Assembly: GCF_019891395.1 (NCBI RefSeq)
Contig: NZ_CP078143.1
Span: forward strand, 3,609,001-3,673,000
DNA length: 64,000 nucleotides
Source: Nitratireductor kimnyeongensis
GTDB taxonomy: Bacteria > Pseudomonadota > Alphaproteobacteria > Rhizobiales > Rhizobiaceae
Reading direction: 5' to 3'
Position numbers and translations under genes: made by a program. The notes beneath the pieces are model-generated. The model was not told the DNA's origin and ran no database searches. It was given only the letters and a program-made list of their open reading frames with translations. Below, piece by piece: positions 42,752-51,482 of this stretch; the stretch's first letter is position 1; each line of letters starts with the position of its first letter.

Positions 42752-43279
42752 ATGGAAAAACTGGCATATGCCGTGATCGGGGCGTCGTTTGGCGTCGCCC
42801 TGATGGCTATTCTGCCCTTGGTCCAAGGGGGCGACACGCCTCCACTCCAATCCGTCAACGCGATGGAGATGACCTCAGACACAAACAGCCCCGCAACGGC
42901 GCGCATGCAAATGAACGCCATGGCGGAGCATAGCCACCCCCCGCGTGAAGTTGCCCCGGACGGGCCGGTGCCCAGTGTCACCCACCTGATGTTTCCTGAC
43001 GTGATGGATGGCTACAATGTGCAAATCCTGCCGGTCAACTTCGCCTTCACCCCGGCGGACATTAACCGCGAGGTGCAGGACAACGAAGGCCACGCCCACA
43101 TCTACGTCAATGGCATGAAGATCAGCCGGGTCTATGGGCAATGGTTTCACCTGCCCGCCAAGTTGTTGAAGCCCGGCCTGAACGAGGTAACCGTCACCCT
43201 TAACGCCAACGACCACAGCGAATGGGCGCTCGATGGCGTGCCAATATCCTCCACGTTCCAGGTGAAGGTCGCAAACTGA
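42752..43279 (+). CDS. Membrane-anchored or exported protein paired with the YHYH protein
   Basis: A 175-residue protein with one N-terminal hydrophobic segment (about 5-25), a low-complexity Met/His/Pro stretch (40-75) and a predicted beta-sandwich C-terminal domain. Conserved-looking residues include H114-A-H116 in GHAHIYVNGMKI, WFHLP with H133, and NDHSEW with H155, a possible metal site. It starts 12 bases after the YHYH gene, so the two are probably co-expressed. No known family was recognised. Confidence 0.75.
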   Translation: MEKLAYAVIGASFGVALMAILPLVQGGDTPPLQSVNAMEMTSDTNSPATARMQMNAMAEHSHPPREVAPDGPVPSVTHLMFPDVMDGYNVQILPVNFAFTPADINREVQDNEGHAHIYVNGMKISRVYGQWFHLPAKLLKPGLNEVTVTLNANDHSEWALDGVPISSTFQVKVAN

Positions 43280-43612
43280 AGGGTTGGTGGTCGAACCGTT
43301 GCATCCACGATAGCGTCTGTCGGAAGCCACCCAACGCGGCCCGCTGGCGAGATGCGCGGTTTGGTCCTTCCCGCTCCAGCCGCATTTCGGCGCGAACCGC
43401 ATCGCCACCTGGGTGCGAGGTTCCCATCCGCGAACACGACGAATGCCTTGACCCTCAAGCATCTCGCCGACCCCAACAGCAGCGACACCGACATTCCGAC
43501 CGAAGCCTGCTTCTGAGCCCCCGGAACTCCATGAACAATGGCGCTACCGCGGCGGCGGTCGCGAATGATTGTTCAGGGAGGATGTGGAGACGCATCGCTC
43601 CAGCGCGAGAAA
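43280..43612. other. Gap without a supported gene
   Basis: No open frame here has a credible start and family match. One frame continuous with the preceding gene's stop stays open to a TGA at 43514-43516 (ending in TLKHLADPNSSDTDIPTEACF), which may be a gene remnant. No tRNA, repeat or terminator is obvious. Confidence 0.5.
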
Positions 43613-44527
43613 CTAAGGCTTTGTCTGATCGAGCGCGAACCCCCGCCCCAAACGCATGATCAGGAAGTCGATGAAGAGCCGGGTTTTGGGAGTGAGCACG
43701 TTCGAGCGCGGATAGACCAACCAAAGCACAGACCGGTCGTTCAGCCGCCACTCGGGGAGGACGTGAACCAATCGGCCGGAGCGGATCTCATGCGCGGCAC
43801 TCCAAAGCGAGTTTATCGACAAGCCCGCACCCGCGATGGTCGCCTCGCGTTGCGCGTCACCGTCATCCACAATGGTTCGGCAAACCATCTGCGCGGGGTT
43901 CAGCTCCGCCAGCGCGCCGTCGCCGTCGATCAGTTCCCTTACGTTCAGATTGCTCCAAGCGATGAACCGGTGCCCCGCCAGCTCAGAAATGGTCCTGGGT
44001 GTGCCATTTGTCGCAAGATAGGCCGGCGAGGCGCAAAGTACGCGCGTGTCATCCGCCAGCTTTCGCCCCTTGAGGCTGCTGTCGGCCAAAGGGGCGCTGC
44101 GCAGCGCGAGATCGAAGCTGCCTTCAATGGCATCGACCTGCTTGTCGGACAGGCGAAGATCCAGAATGAGGTCGGGATAGAGAGCCTGAAACTCAGGCAA
44201 AAGGGGCATGATGTGCAATTGCGCGAAACTGCTGGGCGCGGCAAAGCGCAGGGTACCCTTCGCCGCCGTTTCCGATCCGCCGAGGGCTGCGCGCGCCGCG
44301 TCCGCCTGTGCGAGAATTTCGCGCGCATAAGGCAGGAAATCCGTTCCCTCAAGCGACAGGGATACCCTTCGGGTGGTGCGGCGCAACAACTCGACGCCCA
44401 GCTCGTTCTCCAGCTTTGCAAGGCGGGCGCTCGCAACCGCCGGTGCAAGACCCAGATCGCGCCCGGCGGCGCTGATGTTGAGCCGTTCGGCGGCCATCAC
44501 AAACAGGCGCAGACTGGCAGTGTCCAT
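43613..44527 (-). CDS. LysR-family transcriptional regulator (second)
   Basis: A 304-residue LysR regulator with N-terminal HTH (LRLFVMAAERLNISAAGRDLGLAPAVASARLAKLE) and a substrate-binding C-terminal domain. It is divergent from the nitroreductase gene, 107 bases apart, and is the probable regulator of that gene. The CrgA-like RRTTRRVSLS segment after the HTH is typical of one large LysR branch. Effector unknown. Confidence 0.93.
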   Translation of the reverse strand: MDTASLRLFVMAAERLNISAAGRDLGLAPAVASARLAKLENELGVELLRRTTRRVSLSLEGTDFLPYAREILAQADAARAALGGSETAAKGTLRFAAPSSFAQLHIMPLLPEFQALYPDLILDLRLSDKQVDAIEGSFDLALRSAPLADSSLKGRKLADDTRVLCASPAYLATNGTPRTISELAGHRFIAWSNLNVRELIDGDGALAELNPAQMVCRTIVDDGDAQREATIAGAGLSINSLWSAAHEIRSGRLVHVLPEWRLNDRSVLWLVYPRSNVLTPKTRLFIDFLIMRLGRGFALDQTKP

Positions 44528-44634
44528 CTAATTATATCCAAAAACCAAAAACTGAACTCCTATTTGAGGCGATTTCATCTGTCATGGCAAGGAATATATG
44601 GAGGGTAACAAACACGAAATCCTTGGACCAAGCC

Positions 44635-45342
44635 ATGAACGCAATCACCAAAATCACCCCCGACATCCAGACGCAGATCATCGAAGCCTTCAATTTCCGT
44701 CATGCCACCAAGGTTTTCGACGCCGAACGCAAGATCGACGCAGCCGCGTTCCAGACGATCCTGGAAGCCGCGCGCCTGTCACCCACGTCGTTCGGTCACG
44801 AGCCCTTCAAGGTTCTGGTCATCCAGACGCCGGAGAAACGTGAGTTGTTCCGCGAATATTCCTGGGGAGCGAATGGCATGATGAGCGGCTCCACCGGCCA
44901 ATTGGGAACGGCGAGCCATTTCGGCATCATCCTCGCCAGCACCGCCCAGACGATGACGGCCGGGTCGGACTATCTGCAAGATCACTACCGCAACGTCAAA
45001 AACCTGCCGGATGAAGTGATCGAGATCTTCAATGGCGCCTATGGCAAGTTCCAGGCGACCGACCACGACATCACCACCGACCGCCAGATCTCCGACTGGG
45101 CGGGCAAGCAGGCTTATATCGTTCTCGCCAACATGATGACAGCCGGGGCTCTCATGGGCATAGACAGCTGCCCGATCGAGGGCTTCGACATGGCTCGGAC
45201 CACGGAGACGTTGAGAGACCATTTCGGCGTCGATACCGCCAGCTGGAAGCCGGCGGTGATGTTCGCCTTCGGCTACCGGGCCAAGGATCCGGAATTCCCG
45301 AAGACCCGCCGCACCATGGCGCAAACCGTCAGCTGGTTCTGA
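44635..45342 (+). CDS. Nitroreductase-family NAD(P)H-dependent FMN oxidoreductase
   Basis: A 235-residue flavoprotein of the nitroreductase/NfsB type. FMN-binding features are FNFRHATKVFD near the N-terminus (R-x-[TS] pattern), LEAARLSPTSFGHEPFKVLVI and the C-terminal FAFGYRAKDP. Such enzymes reduce nitroaromatics, quinones or enones with NAD(P)H. It is divergent from the second LysR gene and followed by a small DUF1330 gene. The ATG at 44635 gives the standard N-terminus. Confidence 0.92.
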   Translation: MNAITKITPDIQTQIIEAFNFRHATKVFDAERKIDAAAFQTILEAARLSPTSFGHEPFKVLVIQTPEKRELFREYSWGANGMMSGSTGQLGTASHFGIILASTAQTMTAGSDYLQDHYRNVKNLPDEVIEIFNGAYGKFQATDHDITTDRQISDWAGKQAYIVLANMMTAGALMGIDSCPIEGFDMARTTETLRDHFGVDTASWKPAVMFAFGYRAKDPEFPKTRRTMAQTVSWF

Positions 45343-45381
45343 CGCGCATACTCACTTCCATCCAGAAAACTAGTCTTTCAT

Positions 45382-45684
45382 ATGAGCTACTATTCCGTTC
45401 TTGACGTCACCCCGACCGCTGACGACTGGATCCCCGGCTACCTGCCCACCGCCAACGCGCGTGTCGCGACACATGGCGGCAGGTATCTGGCACGCACGGC
45501 GTCCCACGAACAGGTGGAAGGCGACGAACAGCCGGCCGCACTCCGCATCATCATCGAATGGCCATCGAAGGCAAATGCCGAGGCCTTCATGGCCGACGAG
45601 GCCTATGCCCCACACCTGGCGGCACGGACCGACGGCTCGGTCAGCCACCACTACCTGATCGAAGGCAAGGACGACCTTGCCTAA
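45382..45684 (+). CDS. DUF1330-family small protein
   Basis: A 100-residue single-domain protein of the ferredoxin-like DUF1330 fold (start YYSVLDVTPTADDWIPGYLPTANARVATHGGRYLAR, then IIIEWPSKANAEAFM). Related dimeric alpha-beta barrel proteins include monooxygenases and dehalogenases, but DUF1330 itself is not assigned. It follows the nitroreductase by 39 bases and a strong hairpin sits just after its stop. Confidence 0.85.
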   Translation: MSYYSVLDVTPTADDWIPGYLPTANARVATHGGRYLARTASHEQVEGDEQPAALRIIIEWPSKANAEAFMADEAYAPHLAARTDGSVSHHYLIEGKDDLA

Positions 45685-45690
45685 ATGAAC

Positions 45691-45721
45691 GGGCCCGCCC
45701 GGAGACAATCCGGCCGGGCCC
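45691..45721. terminator. GC-rich hairpin after the DUF1330 gene
   Basis: A 12-base inverted repeat, GGGCCCGCCCGG with CCGGCCGGGCCC around a 7-base loop, with one mismatch, 6 bases after the stop. It lacks a downstream T-run, so it may slow decay or assist Rho rather than terminate alone. Confidence 0.4.
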
Positions 45722-46162
45722 GGGTTCACCAAAAAAAACGCGATGTCGTCCACCGGGACGGGCAGTTGTTAGGTCCGCGAACCGGGGCGGCGAGCGTTCG
45801 AGATCGACGCCGGCCGGATCTCCGGCACCGTGCCTTCCGGAACCGATCGCCACGAGGTCATGTTGACGGCTCTCAGGGCGAAAAACACCTCGGGCGGCTT
45901 CGAAACCGACACATTCGCCTTTGCCGAGGCACCCTCGAAGGTCACCAGTTTCGGTGCTCGCGGCGATCAGCACGGATTCGATGACGGCGAGTTGACGGGG
46001 CCTTGGCGTCAGGCCCTCGGTGCGCAAGAGGTGGTCTTTTCAACATCCACGACAATCTTGGGCGTTCGTCGGTCGCGCATGGTGCCATCCAGCGCGACGA
46101 TGATCAGCAAGAGCATCGAAAGCCGGGCGCTGGCACAGTTTTGAGGTAGACGGAGAGAAACC
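45722..46162. other. Gap with a possible decayed coding frame
   Basis: About 440 bases between the DUF1330 hairpin and the LLM oxidoreductase. A plus-strand frame from about 45772 to 46144 opens with a stop-flanked segment (FEIDAGRISGTVPSG onward) and has no clear ribosome site; I could not match it to a family. Antisense frames are equally open, so this is treated as non-coding or remnant DNA. Confidence 0.4.
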
Positions 46163-47146
46163 ATGCTGAACAATTCCGGGACCCGGAGCTTCGAGAGCAT
46201 GAACCGGGCCTATAACGCGGTGTTCCGCCCCGGGGGGCTGAGCATCGGGCTGGTGGTGCCGCTGGACACGCATGGCCAGGACCCGGTTCCCGACCTGACC
46301 CGCCATATCGAGCGGGCCCGATTGGCTGATGCTTTGGGCTTTGCAGCGCTGTGGCTGCGCGATGTGCCATTCAACGTGCCGTCCTTCGGCGATGCGGGGC
46401 AGGTCTTTGATCCCTTCGTCTATCTGGCTGCGCTGGCGATGGCTACGCAGGACATTGCACTCGGGGTGGCCAGCGTGGTGCTGCCGCTGCGGCATCCCGC
46501 GCATGTGGCCAAGGCCGCCGCCTCGGCCGATGTGCTGTCAGGCGGGCGGTTGCTCCTGGGCGTTGCTTCCGGAGATCGGCCCGAGGAATATCCGGCGCTG
46601 AACATGTCCTTTCCAGACCGCGGTGCCCGGTTTCGCGACAGCATGGACTATATTCGCGCAATGGCCGAAGATTATCCGCGCATCGCCACGGCGCAGGGCA
46701 TTCTGTCGGGAGACATCGACATGCTGCCGAAACCGGTCGCCGGGCGCTTGCCGCTGCTGGTTACCGGCGGCAGCCGCCAATCGCCGGAGTGGGTAGCGCA
46801 AAACGGCGACGGCTGGATGACCTATCCGCGCGATGCCGCCGAGCAGGGCAGGGTGGTCGCCAACTATCGTTTGCGCCTCGCCGAGGCCGGGCTGCGGGAC
46901 AAGCCGGTGATGCAGTCGCTCTATGTGGATCTTGTCGTTCCGCCCAATACCCCGCCACGCCCGATCCACCTGGGTTTCAGATCTGGAACGGATTTCCTGC
47001 GGCGCTATCTGAGTGAGCTGCGCGACCTCGGCATCAACCATGTCGCCTTGAATCTGCGCTTCAACGGCGCCGATATAGAAGACACGATGCATCGCCTGGC
47101 CGGAGCGCTGCTGCCAGACTTCTCCAATGCAGAGGACGTATCATGA
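46163..47146 (+). CDS. LLM-class (luciferase-like) flavin-dependent oxidoreductase
   Basis: A 327-residue TIM-barrel flavin monooxygenase of the bacterial luciferase superfamily. Visible features are the N-terminal [10 protein letters not shown] strand, [57 protein letters not shown] and [23 protein letters not shown]. These enzymes use F420 or FMN; the cofactor cannot be told here. Its stop overlaps the start of the next SDR gene by 4 bases, so they are translated together. Confidence 0.92.
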   Translation: MLNNSGTRSFESMNRAYNAVFRPGGLSIGLVVPLDTHGQDPVPDLTRHIERARLADALGFAALWLRDVPFNVPSFGDAGQVFDPFVYLAALAMATQDIALGVASVVLPLRHPAHVAKAAASADVLSGGRLLLGVASGDRPEEYPALNMSFPDRGARFRDSMDYIRAMAEDYPRIATAQGILSGDIDMLPKPVAGRLPLLVTGGSRQSPEWVAQNGDGWMTYPRDAAEQGRVVANYRLRLAEAGLRDKPVMQSLYVDLVVPPNTPPRPIHLGFRSGTDFLRRYLSELRDLGINHVALNLRFNGADIEDTMHRLAGALLPDFSNAEDVS

Positions 47147-47925
47147 CCAAAACCATTCTTTTAACCGGTGCAACCGATGGCATCGGGCTTCTGACGGCCC
47201 GGACGCTGGCGGCCGAGGGGCACAAGATCCTTCTGCACGGGCGAAGCGCCGACAAGCTGGCGGTCGCCGCGCGTGAAGTCGGCGGCAGCCCCGAAACATA
47301 TCTTGCAGATCTGTCAAGGCTGGACGAGGTGCGCGCGCTGGCCGCGGCGATCCGCAAGCGTCACGACAGGCTGGATGTCCTGATCAACAATGCGGGCGTC
47401 TTCAAGACATCGCAGACACGAACGGAGCAGGGGCTAGACCTTCGCTTCGTGGTGAACACCCTCGCTCCCTTGTTGCTGACGCAGGCTCTGCTGCCGATCA
47501 TCCCCGTCGATGGCCGCGTCGTGAACCTGTCTTCAGCAGCCCAGGCGCCGGTTGATCTTCGCGCCCTGCGCGGCGCAGTTGCGCTGGACCACATGGGGGC
47601 CTATGCGCAAAGCAAGCTGGCCCTCACCATCTGGACGCAGGACATGGCCCGGCAACACCCGGACGGGCCGGTCTTTGTCGCCGTGAATCCCGGCTCGATG
47701 CTGGCCTCGAAGATGGTGAAGGAAGGCTTCGGTGTGGCGGGCAACGACCTGCGGATCGGCGCCGACATCCTGCGCCGGGCCGCCCTGTCGGAGGAGTTTG
47801 CCGATGCTTCGGGGCAGTATTTCGACAATGACAGCGGGCGGTTCGCCGTGTCTCACCAGGCGACGGCAGACAAAGGTGCGGTCGCCGAGCTCATGGCCGC
47901 ACTCGAGGAACTTCTCGCCGCCTGA
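47143..47925 (+). CDS. Classical short-chain dehydrogenase/reductase
   Basis: A 260-residue SDR with a complete active site: TGATDGIG (8-15) for the cofactor, NNAG (82-85), the catalytic serine near 130 and Y154-x3-K158. It resembles the retinol-dehydrogenase/WW-oxidoreductase-like branch. It is co-translated with the LLM oxidoreductase and converges with the third LysR gene. The substrate is not known. Confidence 0.93.
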   Translation: MTKTILLTGATDGIGLLTARTLAAEGHKILLHGRSADKLAVAAREVGGSPETYLADLSRLDEVRALAAAIRKRHDRLDVLINNAGVFKTSQTRTEQGLDLRFVVNTLAPLLLTQALLPIIPVDGRVVNLSSAAQAPVDLRALRGAVALDHMGAYAQSKLALTIWTQDMARQHPDGPVFVAVNPGSMLASKMVKEGFGVAGNDLRIGADILRRAALSEEFADASGQYFDNDSGRFAVSHQATADKGAVAELMAALEELLAA

Positions 47926-47930
47926 GCCGA

Positions 47931-48824
47931 TCACGCCATCAACGCGCTGCGGTCAGCGAGGAAATGATCGATCAAACGACGGGTCAGCGCCTTTTGCGGG
48001 CCACTGTCCGGCCAGACGGCGTGGATGCCCAGGACCGGAAGAGACCAATCCGGAAGAACCCGGACCAGTTCTCCCGATGCGATCTCGTCCGCGACCTCGC
48101 TGAGCGGCAGGGCTCGCAGGCCAAGACCCGCGACGACGGCGGATTTAGCCGAAGCGATCGTGTCCACCTCGAGCCGGACCTTCTCTGGCTCGAAAGTGAC
48201 GGATTCGTCCTTGCCGATGAGGGTGATGCGGTCGCCGATCGTGGTGACGCCGATAAAATCGAGAGCTGCGAGTTCCGCGACGGCTCCGGGCCATTGCCGC
48301 CCGGCCATGTAGTCGCGCGAAGCGACGAGAACCCGACCGAAATCGCCGATGCGCCGGCTCTTCAGGCTGCTGTCCGCCAGCGTCCCCAGCCGGATTGCCA
48401 GATCGAACCCATCCCCGATCAGATCGGCCGGCGCGTCGCTGCTGTGCAGGGTGATTGCGACCATCGGGTGCTGCTTGACGAAGCTCCAGAGCGCCTGCCG
48501 GAGGCGGGTTCGTTCGCCGAAGGCCGGCAACGCGATCCGAAGGGATCCAACCGGCTCGCCGCTGGTCGCACTGAGCGCATCGAGCGCCTCTTCCCCGGCG
48601 GCAACCATGCGGCGGGCGGCGTCGAGCGCCATACGGCCTTCCGGCGTCAGCGACATCGACCGGGTCGAACGGAAGAAGAGAGCGACGCCAAGCCTCGCCT
48701 CGAGCCGGGAGAGATGATGACTGACCACAGATGTCGATAGTTTCAGCCGCCGACCTGCGGCACTCAGGCTTCCCGTGTCGGCGATCGCGACGAAGAGAGC
48801 CAGGTTGCGGTAGTCGTCGATCAT
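47931..48824 (-). CDS. LysR-family transcriptional regulator (third)
   Basis: A 297-residue LysR regulator with N-terminal HTH (LALFVAIADTGSLSAAGRRLKLSTSVVSHHLSRLE) and a C-terminal effector domain. It is divergent from the DUF2218, SnoaL-like and NmrA genes, with 94 bases between starts, and converges on the LLM/SDR pair. The start at 48824 is preferred to 48863 for normal spacing to the HTH. Confidence 0.93.
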   Translation of the reverse strand: MIDDYRNLALFVAIADTGSLSAAGRRLKLSTSVVSHHLSRLEARLGVALFFRSTRSMSLTPEGRMALDAARRMVAAGEEALDALSATSGEPVGSLRIALPAFGERTRLRQALWSFVKQHPMVAITLHSSDAPADLIGDGFDLAIRLGTLADSSLKSRRIGDFGRVLVASRDYMAGRQWPGAVAELAALDFIGVTTIGDRITLIGKDESVTFEPEKVRLEVDTIASAKSAVVAGLGLRALPLSEVADEIASGELVRVLPDWSLPVLGIHAVWPDSGPQKALTRRLIDHFLADRSALMA

Positions 48825-48918
48825 CTTTCCATCTTGTAGAAGAGTAATTCTCGAAAACTCCACCTAATCGAAAGAAGGCGACTGGTCTATCTGTTTTTCA
48901 GACCACCGGAGAAAGCCA

Positions 48919-49227
48919 ATGCCCACAACCATCGCGACGATCACCACCGCCCGCGCAAGCATCTACTTGCAGCAACTTTGCAAGCATTTCGGCCACAAGG
49001 TGCCCGTGACGTTCACGACCACCGACGGAAGCATCACGTTGCCGTTCGGGACCTGTGACCTGACCGCGAACGGCGATACGCTGACCCTCAGCGTGACCGG
49101 CGAAGTCGACGCCCTCGACCGTTTGCAGCACGTGATCGCCGATCACCTCCTCCGATTTGCGTTCCGGGAAAATCCGGAAATCCGGTGGCGTTCAGCGTCC
49201 GGAGAAAATCACGCCGCTACCGTCTGA
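48919..49227 (+). CDS. DUF2218-family small protein
   Basis: A 102-residue single-domain protein with the DUF2218 signature (ARASIYLQQLCKHFGHKVPV and HVIADHLLRFAFRENPEIRW). The conserved His and Cys residues in LCKHFGHK could bind a metal or a redox cofactor, but no function is proven. DUF2218 genes often sit next to siderophore or redox genes. It follows the LysR promoter with a GGAGAAA site. Confidence 0.88.
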   Translation: MPTTIATITTARASIYLQQLCKHFGHKVPVTFTTTDGSITLPFGTCDLTANGDTLTLSVTGEVDALDRLQHVIADHLLRFAFRENPEIRWRSASGENHAATV

Positions 49228-49258
49228 GCCTGACAGAAGCCCTCGTCACGAAAAGGAA

Positions 49259-49735
49259 ATGACCGTGACCCTCAAGACCCTCATCGCGTCCGCCGCGCTG
49301 GCCATGGCTGCTACCGGTGCCTTTGCCGACGATACCGCCAGCGTGACTGCGTTTTACGACCTGTTGAGCAATCCGGGCAGCGCGGAGGAGATTGCCGCCT
49401 TTCAGGCCGCGACCGCCGACACCTGGGAAAGTGTCGGCGACTATTCCGGCGCAACCAAATCGCGCGATGCCTTCCTGGGCCAGATGGGCGGCTTCGGCCA
49501 ACTCATTCCCGACCTGAACTGGCAGATCGAGGCGATGCACCAGGATGGCAATTTCGTCACGGTGCGCAGCCGCGCCACCGGCACACCGGTTGCCCAGTTC
49601 TTTGGTGTCGACGGGCAAGGCCGCAGCTTTGACATCATGACGATCGACATCCACGAGATGCAGGACGGTGTCATTGCCCGGTCCTGGCACGTCGAGGATT
49701 GGGCGGGCGCGCTGCGCCAACTCTCGAGCCGATAA
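49259..49735 (+). CDS. Exported SnoaL-like / ester cyclase-family protein
   Basis: A 158-residue protein with a signal peptide (cleaved near residue 23 at AFA|DD) followed by a SnoaL-like NTF2 fold: SVTAFYDLLSNPGSAEEIAAFQAA..., FLGQMGGFGQLIPDLNWQIEAMHQDGNFVTVRSRATGTPV and RSWHVEDWAGALRQL. Such domains often isomerise or hydrate small polyketide-like or lactone substrates. The start at 49259 follows AAAAGGAA closely; GTG at 49265 is an alternative. It is part of the unit led by DUF2218. Confidence 0.82.
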   Translation: MTVTLKTLIASAALAMAATGAFADDTASVTAFYDLLSNPGSAEEIAAFQAATADTWESVGDYSGATKSRDAFLGQMGGFGQLIPDLNWQIEAMHQDGNFVTVRSRATGTPVAQFFGVDGQGRSFDIMTIDIHEMQDGVIARSWHVEDWAGALRQLSSR

Positions 49736-49804
49736 GGCGATCAATCGAAAAGACGCCGGCGCCTTCGGATGCCGGCGCACGATTTCAAGGGAAGGATCAA
49801 TAAA

Positions 49805-50650
49805 ATGACCATCGCCGTCACTGCCGTTTCCGGACAACTCGGGCGCGAGATCGCCAGGAACCTGATCGCAATGCCCGAGGCCGGGCCGGTTATAGGGCTC
49901 GCACGAACGCCCGAACGCTCGCAGGACCTGGGCATCGAGGTCCGCGCCGGGGACTATGACAAGCCCGATGAACTTGCGGCAGCGCTCGCCGGAGTCGACA
50001 CGGTTCTATTGGTCTCGGGCATGGCCGCGCCGGACGCGCGTATAGGCCAGCACCGCAACGTGATCACCGCCGCGAAAGCCGCAGGAGTGAAAAAGATCGT
50101 CTATACCAGCATCCAAGGGATGGAGCAGGGAACCGCCTTTTCGCCCGTCGTGCAAAGCAACCGCCAGACCGAGGCCGACATTCGCGCCAGCGGACTGATC
50201 TGGGCCATCGGGCGGAACGGCATCTATATCGAGCCGGATGTCGACTATATCGACATCTACCGCGCAAAGGGCGAGATTGCCAACAGCGCGGGCGATGGCA
50301 AATGTGGGTATACGACACGGCCCGAACTCGGCTTTGCCTATGCAAGGCTGCTGACACGTCCGGAATTTGACGGAAAGGTCGTCGACCTGCACGGCACGTC
50401 GATCACGCAGATCGAACTGGCCGAGCATCTGAACGCCACTTTCGGCACAAGTCTGACCTATCGCCGCATGACATCCGAAGAATATGTCGCTGACCGGACC
50501 GCCGAACTTGGTCCGTTCTTCGGGCCGATCATCGGCGGGATCTACGACGGAATACGTCTCGGCGCCTTTCACAAGCCCGGCGATTTCGAGGCGGTCGCGG
50601 GCCGCCCGCATGTGACCTGGAACGACTACTTCTGGTCGCTGAAGGCGTGA
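49805..50650 (+). CDS. NmrA-type NAD(P)-dependent oxidoreductase
   Basis: A 281-residue atypical SDR of the NmrA/quinone-oxidoreductase-2 (QOR2) type. The cofactor motif is TAVSGQLGREIARNLIA, and VYTSIQGMEQG with the WAIGRNGIYIE block fits NmrA-like reductases. Such proteins reduce quinones or act as NADP sensors. It is 69 bases after the SnoaL-like gene in the same direction; an AAGGGAAGGA site precedes the ATG at 49805. Confidence 0.88.
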   Translation: MTIAVTAVSGQLGREIARNLIAMPEAGPVIGLARTPERSQDLGIEVRAGDYDKPDELAAALAGVDTVLLVSGMAAPDARIGQHRNVITAAKAAGVKKIVYTSIQGMEQGTAFSPVVQSNRQTEADIRASGLIWAIGRNGIYIEPDVDYIDIYRAKGEIANSAGDGKCGYTTRPELGFAYARLLTRPEFDGKVVDLHGTSITQIELAEHLNATFGTSLTYRRMTSEEYVADRTAELGPFFGPIIGGIYDGIRLGAFHKPGDFEAVAGRPHVTWNDYFWSLKA

Positions 50651-50688
50651 TCCGCAGCCTGCCCGCCATGAGAAGACCGGAGATCTCC

Positions 50689-50853
50689 ATGACATCTGCC
50701 CAACCGTCGTCCAAGTCCCGCTCCAGCGGGCTTGAGCGGGTGTTCCTGGCACTGCTGTTCGTGCCGCGCTTTCGCGACACCTTCTTTCGCTTCAAGAACG
50801 CTCGTGACCCCGGCGGAAACGCCGCGTTGCGGTGTAGAGAGCGGACAACCTGA
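50689..50853 (+). CDS. Possible small protein of 54 residues
   Basis: A frame with a GGAGA ribosome site and ATG at 50689 reads MTSAQPSSKSRSSGLERVFL onward, with a basic and aromatic core RFRDTFFRFKNARD. No family is recognised. It lies between the NmrA-type gene and the ferric-reductase-like gene in the same direction. It may be a real small gene or a chance frame in an otherwise unexplained 217-base gap. Confidence 0.3.
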   Translation: MTSAQPSSKSRSSGLERVFLALLFVPRFRDTFFRFKNARDPGGNAALRCRERTT

Positions 50854-50867
50854 ACCGGAGACCTCCC

Positions 50868-51482
50868 ATGAAAGCGCTAACAACGTTTCTGAACCATCCC
50901 TACGCATTCTGGGTGTTGCTCAGCCTGCCCGTTATCCCGATGCTGCTCGGCCTGGGTTCGGGCGATCTCGAGGCGGTCAGGAACGTCCTGCACCCGTCTG
51001 GAGAATTCGCGGCACGGTTCATGATCATTTCGATGATGATCACGCCACTCATGATGCTGTTCAAGGATTGGCGCTGGCCGCGCTGGCTGATGAAGCGCCG
51101 CCGCTATCTGGGGGTTGCCGCCTTCGGCTACGCGGCGCTGCACACCGTTCTCTATCTGGTCGACGAGGGCGTGGTCGCCTTTACTGGCAGCGAATTGTCG
51201 AAGCTCTATATCTGGACCGGCTGGCTGGCCTTCCTCATCCTGGTGCCGCTTGCCGTCACGTCGACGGATGGCTGGGTCCGCAAGCTGGGATCGACCTGGA
51301 AGTCACTGCAACGGCTTGTCTATGCCGCCGCCGTCCTGACACTGCTCCACTGGGCGGCGCTGCATGACTGGGGCGGCATCGGGCCGGCGCTGGTTCACTT
51401 TGGCCCGCTTGCCCTGCTTGAGGCCTATCGTGTCTGGTGGAAGATGAACCGTCGCAGGATGCGCGCCGGGCAGTCTGCCTGA
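50868..51482 (+). CDS. Ferric-reductase-like (MsrQ-type) heme membrane protein
   Basis: A 204-residue protein with five to six predicted membrane helices and the ferric-reductase-like fold. Candidate heme histidines lie in AALHTVLYLV and LLHWAALH; the loop RRRYLGVAAFGYAALH is typical. The closest functional type is MsrQ, which passes electrons to the periplasmic methionine sulfoxide reductase MsrP, but no msrP is adjacent, so its partner is unknown. A GGAGACCTCCC stretch precedes the ATG. Confidence 0.85.
   Translation: MKALTTFLNHPYAFWVLLSLPVIPMLLGLGSGDLEAVRNVLHPSGEFAARFMIISMMITPLMMLFKDWRWPRWLMKRRRYLGVAAFGYAALHTVLYLVDEGVVAFTGSELSKLYIWTGWLAFLILVPLAVTSTDGWVRKLGSTWKSLQRLVYAAAVLTLLHWAALHDWGGIGPALVHFGPLALLEAYRVWWKMNRRRMRAGQSA

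Noticed and set aside
43222..43659. 145-codon frame between the YHYH partner and the second LysR gene
   Set aside because: Arg/Ser-rich, overlaps both neighbours, no ribosome site and no family match.
45641..46027. Antisense frame of 128 codons before the LLM gene
   Set aside because: No start signals or recognisable domain; the opposite strand is equally open.
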